Notes: generated from the sequence alone by a model not told the origin. 64,000 bases of DNA from Casuarius casuarius (GCA_003342895.1 PTFA01000111.1:1214199-1278198); one strand, 5' to 3'. Shown: positions 25,563 to 39,152, counted from the first letter of the stretch. Made by a program: numbers and translations.

Positions 25563-26345
25563 ATAAAATCGCAGAACTGTAGAATCATATAGGTGGGAGG
25601 GGACATCTGGAGGTCTGTAGTCCAGCCTCCTGCTTAAGCAAGGACAGCAATGTTAGGCTGCTCAGAGCCTTGCCAAGGCAAATTATGAATCTCTCCAAGG
25701 ATGGAGATACTGCAGGCCCTCTGGCCAGCTTGGTCCAGTGTTTNACCACTCTCATAGTAATTTTTTCTTCTTATATTGAGTGCAGGATTTCCCTTGTTCC
25801 AGCTTTTCCCTTGTTCCAGCTTGTGTTTCTTGCCTCTTGCTCCATTCTGTGCACCTCTGAGAAGAGTCTGGCTCTGTCTTCTCTTACACCTTCCTATTAA
25901 GTAGCTGTAGATACCAATAAGTTCCCCTGTGAACTATTTCTTCTTAAAGCTGAACAAACACAGTTCTCCCAGAGTCTCCTTTGAATTCCTGTAGTCTAGT
26001 CCCCAGCCATCTCAGTGGTCGTCCACTGGACTCTTTCTAGTAAGTATCTTTCTTGTACTGCAAAACCCAAAACTGGACACAGAACTCCAGGTGAAGGAAG
26101 GGGTTAATTTCTTCTCTTGATCTGCTTGCACCACTCTTGAAACTACAGCCCNCTATGCACTTGGTCTTTTTCACTTCAAGAAGATGCAGTTCAACTTGTT
26201 ATCCACTCAGACACCCAGATCCTTCCCTATAAAGCTGCTTTCTAGCCCTTTGGCTTCCTGCCTATACTGTTGCATGGAGTATCTCAGACAGACCTTGCAT
26301 TTGCCTTTGTTACCTTGTGCCTTTATGCACTCGGGCCTGAGTCAT
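25563..26345 (-). mobile_element. Old CR1 LINE, 5'-truncated, minus strand
   Basis: On the plus strand it begins with the antisense CR1 3' end (GAACTGTAGAATCATATAGG.GGGAGGGGACATCTGGAGG.C..TAGTCCAGCCTCCTGC). It continues through ATCTCTCCAAGGATGGAGAT, the AGAAGAGTCTGGCTCTGTCTTC block near 25,858 and the CACAGAACTCCAGGTG block near 26,077. It ends in the CCACTCAGACACCCAGATCCTTCC and CAGACCTTGCATTTGCCTTTGTTACC blocks at 26,200-26,315. These are in the order expected of an antisense avian CR1 of an older subfamily. The reverse-transcriptase frame is broken by many stops and small indels, and one N falls inside at 25,744. It ends near 26,345 where similarity fades. The element is certain, while the subfamily and borders are approximate. 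Confidence 0.88.
25788..25820. repeat. Two tandem copies of a 16-bp unit inside CR1
   Basis: TTTCCCTTGTTCCAGC occurs at 25,788-25,803 and again at 25,805-25,820. This local duplication arose within the CR1 copy and added to its frame damage. Confidence 0.9.
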
Positions 26346-26349
26346 AACA

Positions 26350-29300
26350 TAAATGCCAACTTTATAGGTGAGTTTTATAGGTGAGTTTCATCTGACCAAA
26401 GACATCTAACATCCATATGTCTGATGTAGGATATAGTGAAGTGCCTGTTTTTCATGGAAGACTAGCTTATCTGTAGACAACTAGGTAGTGTAGATGGCTA
26501 AAGTTAGGTGAGATGACCTCACTCTATGCAATGAATCACAACAGATGAGATATTGCACAGGAGTTCCACCTTAATACCATGCTTTTGCTCACTTGGTAGC
26601 GCTATATGAATCTAATATGATAGTATGGAAAATACTTTACAGTTATATCTTAGATTCATTGTAATATGTTAAATATATATGACTAAAAAACATAATTAAA
26701 ATACTGAATGTCTTNTGGAGCAGTAAACTCAGAAGTTTGTATCTTCATATAAAACTATCTCTTTTTTGGAAAAGTTTCACAAATATTTTATACAACTGAA
26801 CAGCAGTTTAGACAATAGGGATGCTGGAAAATATTTCAATTATGATCTTGATTGAAGTGTGATAGTAAGCAACATATAAATTAGTTTCACCATAAAAGGT
26901 AATGTAATTACTTAGATACCTGTGCACGGAACATAGAGTTTATTTCNTTCAGCACATCATTCACTAGTTGCAACCCTAATTTCAGTAAGACAGATAATCA
27001 ACTAAAATGTAGCAACATATGCTGTTTTAAAGTTAGACATATTGGCCAAGTACTTTGGCCAAGCACTTCATTTTTATTGAGTTATAGGTTCAGATACATT
27101 GCCTCTAATTTTAAGCTTCTAATTTAGGAACAGATGTGCTTATACTTTAGAAAACTATTTGAGAGTGGAAAAGAAAGAAGGGGATGAGGGATAATCCAGT
27201 CTTCAAAAGATGTATTGATAAATGCATTGATGTGAATCTCCCAAGTCTAGGGTCTGAGTCACTTGGCTGTTCAGAGTGCATTGGGGGTCCTACCTGGCCT
27301 GTGCTCCCAAGTGTTCTTTCTGTAGAAATTGAGACACAGAAAGAAGGGAGGAAAGAGAAAAACTCTTGCATGTCCACATCTCCCCAGTTCAGAGCTGGGA
27401 TACAGTTGACTGTACATGTAGGAACAGACACAGGAATTCCTGGTTTCCTTGGTATGGACACAGAGAAGCTTCTAGCACAGTCTGTGGTGATCGGTGACCC
27501 TCAAGGGCTTCAAACTTCTTCAGATGAACACTTATTTTTCTCCACCAGAAGTGTAGTATCTCAAGAGAAAAAGATAGGAAGCTCCCATCTTCCTGGGATC
27601 TAGAATAAGGACAGAAACCAAATGACTCAGCTCAAAAGGTGTGATGGCAGCCATGGCAGTACCAATTACCCTTGGTCTACCTAGACTANTGCAATCCTGA
27701 AAGATGCCATATTTTTGCTATTTTTGATGGATAATGAGAAGGACACTTTTACTACGAATTCTCTGTAAGAATACTACTTTTACTAAGAATACTCTTTTGC
27801 CTGGTGCTTATGGATCTGTTCTGGAAGATTGGACTTGTGAATTTGCATCTCTTCCAACTGAAGAAAATGCAGCTCTTTCCTTTGTAAATGTGTGCCATAT
27901 GCTGGAGAAAATATGGAGAAAGTTGCTATTTCCAATCTTGATTTTTTTTTTCTTCTTTCTGTTTTTCTCCAGGAAAGGGTTTTAAAACCATACTGAGGAA
28001 ATGTTATAGCCATGAACAAATCGCAGTTACTACAATAAAAATATTACTGATGAATAACAATAAAAGTGATTGGAGAGCAGGGAAAAAGGTGAGATTTGGC
28101 TTAAAAACATTTAATTCTGTTTCATAAGCCATATGCTACATTTGACTTATCCAATTTTTTGAACATGTGAGAAGAAGCCTGCATGGCTCCAATTTCAGAA
28201 CTGTCATTTCAGGTTTAAACTGAATTTTAAATGCATACACCAAACTATCATATAGCTGCTGGGGGAAGACACCACTCACTCTTTTTGATCTCCTGCAGAA
28301 TGGAAAGCTGTAATCATATCCTTTGCATTTCATTACCATATCACTGTCCTACCTCTCTTCCTTTTTTTCTTCCTGATCTACTGATATCCTATTCCATTTG
28401 TGCTCTATTTTTATAACATTTATCAGTTTTTCATGCCACCTATATTTACCTACAAACCAATATTTTTTTTTTCTTCACAAAATATCCATTGTTTTAAATT
28501 TTGGCTATTTTTATTTAGTCCCTTGCACTTTCCTGAAGTTTCTCTCTTGTGTACGCTGATTTCTGCCCTTGCCTTAGTTTCTTCCTCTGTTCCCTCCAGC
28601 AATTTTTTTCTGCTAATCACATCCTCGTGAACCTCTTTGTTTATCTGAAGTACTCCTATTGGAGTTCTTTCCTCACCTTCTTATATTTGTCTTTGTCTTT
28701 CTAATTTCCTAATTAATGAAAGCCATGGTGAGGATATTTCAATACAGACAACTTAAAACAAGAAATAGTAGTGGGAAGAAGTTTTTTTTTCTATATGCAT
28801 AATCTATAAATCCCATCTCACAAAGGTTACCATTTGACAAAGGGAATTTCCTTAGAGTAATGAAAAACAAGAGCCACTTTGCATATAGTTGAAAGATACA
28901 TACATTATTATATGTATGCACTTTATTTTACATCAAGTTGTCCAGATTTTCATTTTTAAGGTAATACTTACACACACATTATTTTGTATTCTCTATTGGA
29001 CCTGTACTGTAGATGAAACTTACAGATTTACCTTTGACTGCATATGTCCTATTTAGACCATGTAAAAATTACATTTAGTATTTTCAAAAGTATAAAAAGT
29101 ACTAATTTTAATATTCTTTATTAAAAACAGAAAATGTACCCTTGTGAAACATTAACATAATAATTAAATTGTTATTTATCCAAAAAGAATGGGATTTAAG
29201 AGCTGTTAAAATGGGGCTTCTAGTATTCTCTCTCGAAAGTTGTTATAGTCAAATTCTTTTTCTACGTTACTGAAATCAGTGAAAGACTTCCTATTACCAG

Positions 29301-29720
29301 AATGCATTCAGAGTCTCCTCATGGCAGTTTCTAACATGAGATTTACCAGCTAAATCATCAGAATCAGCAGTACTTTGGAAACTCAGTGATAGCATTGGAA
29401 ACCTTTAGTTTCTTCACTGATAATAGTTTTATAATTTCTATTTGCGCTTTTTTTTTGTTTGTTTTTGGGACAGAAGATAGTGAAGGACATAGAGATAAAG
29501 AATTGTAAAAATTAGTAACAGTAGCAGTACTACTGTATTATTAATACTATTAGTGGCAGTAAAGATGCATAAAGTGTGTCACTTTTAATTGATGAAAGGA
29601 AAGTGTGATGTGCTTATTTTGAAGAACTGTACAAATGAGAATTGCTATGGGAAGTGGGAAGGAGAAATGAGAAACACATACTCCAACAACTGCTTATCCT
29701 AGCCTATCATTTCCAAATGT
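26350..29720. other. Intergenic or intronic DNA; one unexplained 139-codon frame
   Basis: No gene recognised. The stretch contains the longest open frame of the window, 27,184-27,603 on the plus strand, without any motif I know. It also has a 104-codon frame opposite to it, and a strongly pyrimidine-rich plus strand at about 28,300-28,720. A 14-bp tandem duplication (TTATAGGTGAGTTT) lies at about 26,362-26,388. Confidence 0.55.
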
Positions 29721-29724
29721 TTAA

Positions 29725-29785
29725 CATTGGGTTCCACTGGAGTTGTTCTTTATATAGGTAACCAGCAGTAGGTCAAGATTTAGTG
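29725..29785 (+). repeat. Fragment of an ancient amniote interspersed repeat
   Basis: GGTTCCACTGGAGTTGTTCTTTATATAGGTAACCAGCAGTAGGTCAAGATTT follows the layout of a repeat common in turtles, crocodilians and birds (a 'caatggagtt..tcctgatttacaccagtgtaa..gagatcagaat' type). The match is from memory of the general pattern and is highly decayed, so the family is left unnamed. Confidence 0.35.
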
Positions 29786-29789
29786 TCTA

Positions 29790-32700
29790 AATTTACAGTG
29801 ATTTTTCATAAAATGGACCTTTCTTTCTTCAAATTTTATGTTAGAATATTTCTCACTGTATTTCTGTGAAGTCACAAGGAGATTTGACTTGTACGTGCCT
29901 AAGACNATCTCATTTTCTTGGAATCATTTTCACAAAACATTACCATGCTGTACGTTGCCTGCGTTAAAGCCTATGTTATTTACTTCTAAATCCTGCCAGC
30001 ATCAAGGCTCCAAAATCTCTTCTTTACCCTTTTAAAGTAAGAGTTACCCCGGTATCACTACAAAATGAATAGTTAAGAAAAGCAGAAATTGATGAAGCTT
30101 CTGTAACTCCAAAATCAACTTAAGAGCAAAATCTAATAAACATAAGATCTTGAAGTAGGAGTGATATATGACACATAGCCATAAGGGACAGACAGATGAC
30201 ATTTTGGCAGTAGAAGGATTGACAGCATAGCAGCAATGGGATTAAGATGGCATCTATGTTTAGAAGCTCTTCTCTTCTTCCTTGACCTCCGTCCCAATCA
30301 TGCCATAGTATGTATGGAGCAATAAACATAAAATTAGCATTTTTTATTAATTTTTTTGTCTTTCACAGCTTTCTTTATGATTTGACTTTAAGTCTGAATA
30401 ATATGTTGATGAAACTGTAACAGTCTTTTACAAACAAGCTTTTTTCATACCAGTGATTTTCAGGTAATCCTTTACTGTGTGTGGCTTTATCAGTTTTCAT
30501 CCTTCTATGTCCATTTTTGGTTAAAAAAAATATCTAATGGGTCTGAAGTCTGGCACCCCTGGTGAATATGATCAAACATGCAACCGTAGTCACAGAGACT
30601 TTTGAAATTTTAATTATATGACAAGGTCGATCTTATTGAATAATGTTAATAAACTCCTTGGCTACAGTACAGGCAGTATTTTGACGCAATAAGCTTCATA
30701 ATTGGTAAACCTGGAAGTCTGATATACAGAGTTACAGCACTCACAATTCTGTAATTTTTTGTGGTTAAAATGTGAGACTTTTTTTCTTGATAAAAGGTCA
30801 GATCCGTTCTTCATAAATCCCTCTTAAAAAGCCATGTCTTACAGATACCAGTCCAGATTCCTTGCTTTCATTCACTGACTGTCCTGTAGTTGTGCCAACT
30901 CACCAGTCCCTTCCTTGGTTTTCCTGGGATTTTCCAACTCACTTAGACACCCAGATGTAATAAGATATCCTGGATAGGATTATATTTTTTTCCCACTTAA
31001 AGCTTCATTTTCTTCCATCATTATACAACACTGTCTAAACTCTTTCTAAATTTAGTCATTCTGATTACAAGTAACTTCAGCTACTTGTTGTTATGGTCCT
31101 ATGGAAAATCTTTACGTGGTAAAAAACAAACCACTTGCTGTAGATCTGGAAGTCTCGTTGATATGGTGTCTTCACCTTGGGAAAGATTGAGCCCAGAATC
31201 CTCACATTCCAGATGCCCCAATAACTAAGTTCTGGATTACTCCAGGTGAGATCATACTCTGTCTTTCTGTGATGGAGTCCTAAAAGGAATAATTATGGGT
31301 TCCAAAGAAAATAGGAAAAAGGCCTGTCTTTAACTTGGAGGTGGTCAAATAGGAGCAAGAAAATCTGGGATTACTTCTGTTTTTTTGTTTTTGACAGAAG
31401 GCAGAAGCAATTCATTCTCTGAATCAGGAACACCGCCGCTAGCAACGGTTTGGGACTGACTTTGAAGCATGACACTGACTGTGGTCTNTGGGTTTTGTCA
31501 AGACTCTTAGGGCTCATATTTTGTGTGTGGTGGTGTGTTTATGCCTCACTAGGCTTTACAAAGTCATACCGCGAGCACTTTATGATACCCAGTAGTCACT
31601 TTCAGAAAGAGTGCGTGGGGATGCTTATACTGCATTTGAGAGAGGTCTGAAGTGATTTATATCTTCACTGTTCTTCACTGGAGGGTGACTGCAGAGAACC
31701 TGGCCTGACAGAGTTGAAACTCCCTGAAGGTAAAATGAAAAAAACAGCTAATGATTTACTACCTGTTTAGAATTTGCATAAAAATAGAGGTACTTGTTGT
31801 CTGCAAGTATAAAATATTATCCTGAGATATTTATGTGCCTCACTATCTGACCTTTGATACACCTTGTNCTCCAGGAATTTAAAAGTGTAAAATAACTAAC
31901 CATGACCCACATTTGTTAGCTGTGTTTCGGGATGGCGGTGGGAGGTCTATCNGTTTGGATAAACTCTTCTTCAGTCTAGCTTAACTAGATTGCTTCCCAG
32001 TCCGATCTTGTTAGTCCATTAATGACTTGTGCCACACAGCATGAATTTACTGCTTTCGATTACTGTTAGCTCAAGCGTCTATGAACTACTTTCCAGATCA
32101 TCATGTAGCTAAACCCGGAAGCTAAAACCTATTTTAAAAATTGTTTACTATAATTTTTTTATCCTTTTCACTGGGAAAATGTATCTGCCTGATGTTTTTT
32201 AGCGCAGTCCACACACTCATTTCAAGATGTTTCAGAGCAATCAGTGATTTGCTTTTCTTAAGCACCATTCCATTTCAAAAGTAATAATCTATTTCATACT
32301 TACCTTTCATAATTTGATACCAGTATTCCCCATGCCATCAGTCTTATATCTAAAGAAAAGAGGTTTATATTCTTTTTGTTTGAAGATCTATGTTTCTCAG
32401 GTTCTCCATTTCTTTCTCATTTCAGCCTGAAATTGTCTACTTTCAAATAGTCTCCCTGGGGCTGTGGTTCTTGAATATCTGACTTCTCAGTGCACAGACT
32501 TAAGAAAGTCATCATCAGTTTTCTAATAAAGCTTTTTAAAGGAATTCTTCACTTTCTTAATGACATTTTTGGATTAACTAACAGGTAGTATCAGCAGGCT
32601 CTTACTGTACTCCAATCCTACATATTTAGTTATTAATAAAAAACAGAAAAAGGGACAATTTTTAAGCTGTATTTTAAAACTTGCTTAGCTTACATATGAT

Positions 32701-32990
32701 ATCTGAAGGTTCCTAGAGCCCCTAGGAACATCTCTTGGTAAATTTATCTGTAAGTCTTTCTAAATGCCTGTTTTAGGACAGGTCCAGAACAGCCTAAATT
32801 CAATGAAGTTGAGCAACTGAGTATCACAAACTTATCACTTAACTGAAAAGAACACCTCTAGTTCCTGCACTTACCTTTCCAGCAGTGCCTAGCTTTACAT
32901 TTGTAGAGCAGCCTGCCTGAGCTTGCTCCAGACAAGGCACAACAATGCCGACTGTTTAATAAAAATATTTATTGGAACATCTGACTGAGC
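29790..32990. other. AT-rich intergenic or intronic DNA, no gene seen
   Basis: No coding region, repeat family or RNA gene recognised. Frames are 60-70 codons and featureless. Single N bases at 29,906, 31,488, 31,868 and 31,952. Confidence 0.6.
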
Positions 32991-32997
32991 ATCTGTC

Positions 32998-33045
32998 TGC
33001 TAGGAAGCTGCCCTACCACTAAGCTATGGCATCATATTTCTTCTT
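32998..33045 (-). repeat. tRNA-like fragment with A-box, probable SINE head relic
   Basis: The reverse complement contains GCCATAGCTTAGTGGTAGGGCAGC, where TAGCTTAGTGG fits the polymerase III A-box consensus TRGCNNARYNGG exactly. No B-box follows at the right distance and no cloverleaf can be folded by eye, so it is not a tRNA gene. It is most likely the decayed head of a tRNA-derived SINE. Confidence 0.4.
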
Positions 33046-33919
33046 AATCTTTTTCTCTTTTTCTCAAAATATGTCCACCTCCTGAATAAATTGACTAACC
33101 CATAGCTTGGTGAATAGGAAGAAATGAGTTTGACCATAGGTTGCAAAGTGAATTGAATCACTTCTTCCCCCTACTGACCTATTGTCAAGGAAGTGGGAGC
33201 CAAAAACACCTTCTCTAGCTTTATCTTAACAAAAAATAGCACTTGCAAGTATTTTACCTCCAGACTCAGCCATGTCAGGATATTCAACACATCTTTTAAG
33301 CAGAGGAACACCTGAGGTGATGTCATTTTACTTTATGTTAGACATCTGTGATATAGATATCTACATTTGAGCTTCTTGTCTTCTTCTTGTCTTAGACTGT
33401 CTTTATAGTCAATGGAGACAGCAGATATTTTGAGGTGTAGTTCATCAGACCTTGTCAAATGTCTCCCTGAGACATTTTCTCTCCACGTGAGACGTGAGGT
33501 GAATCATGCCCTAAAAAGTACTTATTTCATTCTGTTGATTATAAAGAGGGGTTGAGATGTCTACATCTAAATTTGGTAAGATGAATTGTGCTCAATGCAT
33601 CCCACTCTTCACGTAGGATGGGAGATGATTTCTAACCTATTAAAAACAGGACAATCGGATATTTAGAAGCTGAATGCTTGAAGCCTACAGAAATGTCAAG
33701 TCTGACAAGGTGATGTGAATGCAGAAATCAACAGAACTGGGTTCAGGCTTTTTATATATTTATTATTGTTGTTATACTTTATAACTTAGTTTTGAACATA
33801 AGACTGTAAATCCCAGCTACCTTCTCTCTTACGTATAACAGGTCCTTATTGGATAAAGTCCCAAATTTCTACAACTATGTAAACGATATCCTTAGGCAGG
33901 TTTTCACCAGGTCATCTGG

Positions 33920-34065
33920 TTCAGTGGTACCCATTTTTCAAATAAAAAGCTGGAACTCCACAGAGAAATAGCAACTTATTCTCTCAGAAGGGAGAATAAG
34001 AAGAGTCTCAGAAGAGCTGGCAGCTCTGGTCTAGAAACTGAATTATTAGTATGGCATTGTGCCTG
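33920..34065 (-). repeat. MIR-like SINE relic, minus strand
   Basis: The plus-strand text CCCATTTTTCAAATAAAAAGCTGGAACTCCACAGAGAAATAGCAACTT follows the MIR core in antisense (CCATTTTACAGATGAGGAAACTGAGGCACAGAGAGGTTAAGTAACTT). Then AGAGCTGGCAGCTCTGGTCTAGAAACTGAA matches the antisense of the '..GGCAGAGC.GGGACTAGAACCCAG' part. The order is correct. It is old and heavily mutated, with a small internal insertion. Confidence 0.55.
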
Positions 34066-35780
34066 AACCTGTACCTTCATAGGGTTAATTAGACCAAATA
34101 TAATATTATTTTAATAGTTCTATATATCTTCCAATCTAAATGTTCATCTCAGTTTATATGTTCTGAAGGTCTTCATGACTAGACGGTGAGCAGAAGGGCA
34201 AATTTCAGTGATTATTCAACAGGTAGGGCACAGTGAGAGCAAAAGCTCATCCTTTGTTTAATGGTATAACATATAAAATATACTATGATACATGTCAATT
34301 CAGTGTACATATTTTTCTTAAAGGTTTACCTATTTCCTTATCTTTTCATCTGCTAAGACACACATTTCTTCTGAAAAAAAAATAATAACATAGACTGACT
34401 TTTCTCTTATCATTCTGTTTATTTTTAAAACTTCTGAATACTGTGCCACTGCCCTGGCTTTTTAGAAATACTGCTTCCCTCAGAAGATTCAGATTGCAAG
34501 CAATCACATTGTCTCAAATTATTTAATATTAATGTAATTTTACAAAATTGATGTTTTTCTTTATATTTACATGCTTATTTTTAAGTACCTATAGCTACAT
34601 AAATAGCTTCTAGCTGGAAAAAGAAAATACAAAATTAAAAAAAGAAAAAGACAACAAGTAGTGATGGTGGAGAAATCATACATAAAGCAGAAAGTCACCA
34701 TGAAAGCTCATTTCAAATACTCAGTTTTGGATTGGTTTAACATTCTGCCATTCACAAGATTAAATATTTGTTTGATAATTGGCTGATTTTTCTGTTTTAC
34801 CTCTGATTGATCTTCTTTGTTGGTTCCTTATTTTTTCATCTCTTTTGTACGCTTATCAATCTTTTTTTGATCTGAAAACTTTAATACAAAGCTGGCATGA
34901 ACCTTNGAGTATTCACTGCCTATTTCAGGCAACTGTATCATTTAGTCCATTTTATAACTCTATCTGAGAAAGAGTTCACTAGTGTTTGATCCCAGTGGAT
35001 CCAGTGAGTCTCTTTAGACACTTCCTTCCAAAAGAGAATGTTTTTTCCATATAATTTTAACGTTCATATTTTTTCATCTAACATAAGAAAACAGACTAGT
35101 TGTATAAAAGGATACTTTCCCTTTACTAATCATCATAGATACAGACATGCTGAAAAAAATATCATTCCCAGGTTTCCCTTAGCAAGCCTATTATTTAATA
35201 TAGCTTTTTATTTCCATTTGTAGTCTACATGTTGCTGACACAGACAGCGTCCCTCTCAACTTGCCAGCTTTTCACTTGTTTGTTTGTTTGCTAGAAGCTG
35301 CTTTATACTAATACAAAATTACAAATCTCTAAATGAAGGCTTTAGTAACTACTGCATAATGAGTAACTAAAATCTCTGTTTGGAAGATTTAATGTTTGGA
35401 AAAATATCTTTTCAAAAAGTCTAGAAGAGTTTGCTTTAAATTGTCCATTCTAGTGCCATTTCATAGTTGATTTTTAGAGAGATGGATTTTTTTCCCTAAT
35501 GCTATAGCTCATTAAAATGATTTCTTGTAGTAAAAAGGTAGTGTTCGTTATGGCCATGGCAACACAGGCATCACCTTTAATTCATAAACATCAAGGATCT
35601 CTTACATGCAGACTGGAGGTCATTAAATAGATAAGAATTAGGATGAAATAAAGGAAGTATGGCACTCAGATAAATCATTCATTATTGTATTTAACTTTTC
35701 ATTGACAACTCTTGTAGGCTGTCTTTAGTATGTGAGGCTTGCTATCTCAAAATTGCTTAAAACGTTCGCCTTATTATCTT

Positions 35781-35810
35781 CTGATAATACATATTCTGAT
35801 AATACATATT
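35781..35810. repeat. 15-bp unit duplicated in tandem
   Basis: CTGATAATACATATT occurs twice in direct succession without mismatch. Confidence 0.95.
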
Positions 35811-36709
35811 CTCTACTACAAATGTGAACAAAGGTGAGATTACATTTTTAACTCTGTCAGCTTTCTGCTGTTGCCCTTATGTTCTGACACCCTTTACACA
35901 AAATTTAAGAAAATTCTTCAAATTTTATTCCTTCAGTTTGCATGAAGGTTCTTTTCTGTTCACATAAATTGATCATAAGTGATTATTTCAAGTATTCCCA
36001 GACAAACTCTCACCTATAATGCTCCTTCTGGTTTTCATGTTGGAAAAGAAGATTAAGTTCTGGAATTTAGGCAGTGGGTAATGATTGATAGTTCCTTTGC
36101 AAATAATTCAGTAACAAATTTTACAGTGCACTAAATATATACTATGGAATATTAAAAAGAACCTTCATTGTTGTATTTTTCTTGTCAGAGTTTCCGCTTG
36201 TTTCTTTGGGTCTTTTTACATTTAATTATAAAAGAGGGTTCAGAATAAAATACAGTAGAAATAGTATAGTATATGCAGTATGCAATTTAGCACAAATTTA
36301 TAACTTGTTTACCAGTCGATTTTTCAGAATGAGTCTATGAATTATTTAGGTCTTTAAATATAAGTGATATTTGTGTTACAGAGTTATAAAAACAATTTTG
36401 GAAAAAAAATAACCTCACATGTTTTAGAGAATTTAATAAGGAATTATACCTATACTTCAGAAATAAGAATTGTAAAGGAGATCATGTTCTATAGAAATTA
36501 AGCTAGAATTTCTGCTATGTAGCACAACTTCATTAAAAATTCTGTACATTAAGACTTGAAGGGAGATGATGACAGCTGAAACAACTTTTCTTTGAATGTG
36601 GCTTTATAGCACTTTGAAACTTCTGAAACGTTTTTGCGCTGTGTGTAGCAATGAGAGAAAATATAAAAAAGTAACCTGACAAGATCTACTCATTCCTATA
36701 GGTAGGAAT

Positions 36710-36722
36710 GGGGGGGGGGGGG
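36710..36722 (+). repeat. G13 homopolymer in a purine-rich patch
   Basis: Thirteen G in a row, followed by about 50 bases that are almost all purine up to 36,762. This is a polypurine stretch that could adopt triplex-type structures, by inference only. Confidence 0.95.
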
Positions 36723-38225
36723 CAGAGAGAGAAAGGTGTGGGGAAAAAAAAGGAAAAAAAAAATCCCAGGAGGATCTTTGGCACATCTTGTTCCAAAATA
36801 AATAAAAAAAATTAATTCCCCTAGGCAGAGGAATCAGATTGAAGAGTTTCCCTTTAACTGTGGGAGACAGCTAACTCCTTTAGAAAGAGTCAACACAGCT
36901 GGAGAGCCTACTTTAACTTGCATGAGATAGGCCCCAAATGCTTCACCCTATCTCCTGAAGCTGGCTTCACATAGAAATAGTGGCAGGACTTGTGTCAGTC
37001 ACCAGCAAAAGCTGTACAAATCCTGCCTGTTCTTCTGTTCACGTCACCCGTATTTCTGTTATAAATTATNTCTGAGTACTGAGAATTACATCTCTAGGCT
37101 TGGTCAGGAATAGATCAGTTTTTACAACGATAATAAATAACATACCTTTCACATGCTTCATATACTGAAGTTCAAAAATAAGGGAATTCTCCATCGATCT
37201 GCTCAGCAAAGTCAGTTTGCTGGGCAATCTCTGATACTTCATGTATCAAGGCATGACTCCAGTTAAAACTCCACCAGCCTTCTGAAAATCAGTATATGCT
37301 CAGCTTTTTATCACAAATTACGATCAGAGAAGGAGTTGGCCCTCTTCTCTTTTTCTGACCAAAACCATAATCTTCCTGGTTGCATTCTTCAGCTTCCCAG
37401 CAAATACTTACGTATTCCTAGTTCAGCCTGCCAATTGGTTTGTCAGTGAGAAAAGTTTTCATTGCCTGTCAGTACAACAGTAGCAGTTCATGGCTGACTA
37501 AATTACCACAGATCTGTAGTTTAGCCATGTTAAATAGCAGATAGATATGACATGGATATATGTCTTTGAAGGAGTAATAGCTTGCTCAAGAAGAAAAACA
37601 AAAATCCAAGCCCTTAAGCAAGTCCATCTGATCAAAAGATTCTTTGGATGCCCAGTTATTAGCCTCTGCCACAGCTCTGTCTTTATAGATTCAGATTTTT
37701 ACCTTAAGCTATGCATAATTCCGAGGTCGATGCTATTTCAGCTGTTTTAGCAAGTATCCGTAAACTCTGAAGTTTTAGTGGTTGACTGTCAGCTGAAGAA
37801 AACAGCTACAAAAAACGCAGCAGTTAAAAAACAAAAGCGTGCTTTGATGGTATAAATCAAGACTATGTTTATGGATAACAACATACTTAGAGTAGAATAA
37901 ACCTTGAACTAACAGAAAAGCAGACGAGAAACCTTTTTGGAAGAAGAGAATTGATATATTCCATTGATGTCAAAGATCCTCCTTTTTCTTCTTAAACCAG
38001 TTTAGTGCTGGAATTGTACTGTTCTTGTAAAACTAGATCTTTATTTTCAATGATATACTGAGTCAAAATGTATCCATAAAAATGAGGAAAATCAATTCAT
38101 ATTTAACCTTGCTTTTAAAGGAGCTCATGAGTGTTGAAAGTAGGATGATATTTCTTTATTCTATACTTTCCTTCATTAGAAATATTATGTAGTGGACATT
38201 GTAAATCAAAAATCATTACTCTAAA

Positions 38226-38263
38226 AGGAAAGAAAATTTCAAATAGGAAAGAAAATTTCAAAT
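38226..38263. repeat. 19-bp unit duplicated in tandem
   Basis: AGGAAAGAAAATTTCAAAT occurs at 38,226-38,244 and again at 38,245-38,263 without mismatch, so the duplication is recent. Confidence 0.95.
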
Positions 38264-39152
38264 ATTTGTGGTATTTATTTTAAGGAACAGGTTGTTATTT
38301 GTAAGCCTAAAAGTTCTTTTTTCTTCTAGTTTTCTTGATATCTTTATTTTCTTTTAATGTTTCAATGTACCATGTATAACAATTTTTCATTTGAATGCAA
38401 AGGCATAGTATTTTATGACCATGTTTCCACTTTATAGCATCCACTCTTGTAAACACTTTTTTGGCAAGTAAACTGATCCAAATACTTGAACTTTTCCAAT
38501 GCAATATGCAGTAATTCCAAAATTTAATAGTGCTGGGAAGTTTTCATTCTTATTAAATCACTTCTAGGAACAAGCTAGAATATTTTCTATAGGCCTTTGC
38601 ACTAAACCTGCCTCTTCCAAAAGTGATTAAAACCCTTTAAAATGACTTTCCATTTTACATTAATAGAAAAAAAATGTAGATTTAGTTGATCTGGATCAAG
38701 CTGGACCACATCTATGATTTGATAGTGACACTTCTGGTTCTTGTAAGCCAGATATGAACTTTAGCCTTTTTCTTCGTGTTATATTCATGTGTGTAAGAGA
38801 ATAGGAGATAATCCAGTATGGGATACATGCAGAATAAACATAAATTAAACCAGATGTTAGAAGATGCTTACATTCTGATTTCTTTTTCATCCTTTTTCTT
38901 CACACTGCCTTTTTCAACCTAATTGCAGCAGTATGCATATACTCATTGATTATAAGTACAGAGCAACTAAGCTCATGCTGTCCACTTACAAGTTCCTCAA
39001 TGCTACAATGTCACACATTCAAGATTAGTCTTGAGGCTTTATTTTTATCATTTCAACTGACCACTACCACAACAAGTTCCTAACTTTCTTTCTCTTACAT
39101 TGCCATATACACTTAAGTTTTCCTCCAGTAACCCATTTCCCATAAGCATTCT

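Larger units (their letters stand above)
34070..39150. other. AT-rich intergenic or intronic DNA, no gene seen
   Basis: No gene recognised. Contains small tandem duplications at 35,781-35,810 and 38,226-38,263 and a G13 run at 36,710-36,722 followed by purine-rich GAGAGAGAAA and AAAAAAAGGAAAAAAAAA. Frames here are short and hydrophobic by composition. Confidence 0.6.

Noticed and set aside
33004..33040. tRNA gene
   Set aside because: Only an A-box fits. There is no B-box, no anticodon arm and no acceptor pairing, so it is treated as a SINE head relic.
36710..36722. G-quadruplex
   Set aside because: A single G13 run with no other G-runs nearby does not fulfil the four-tract pattern.
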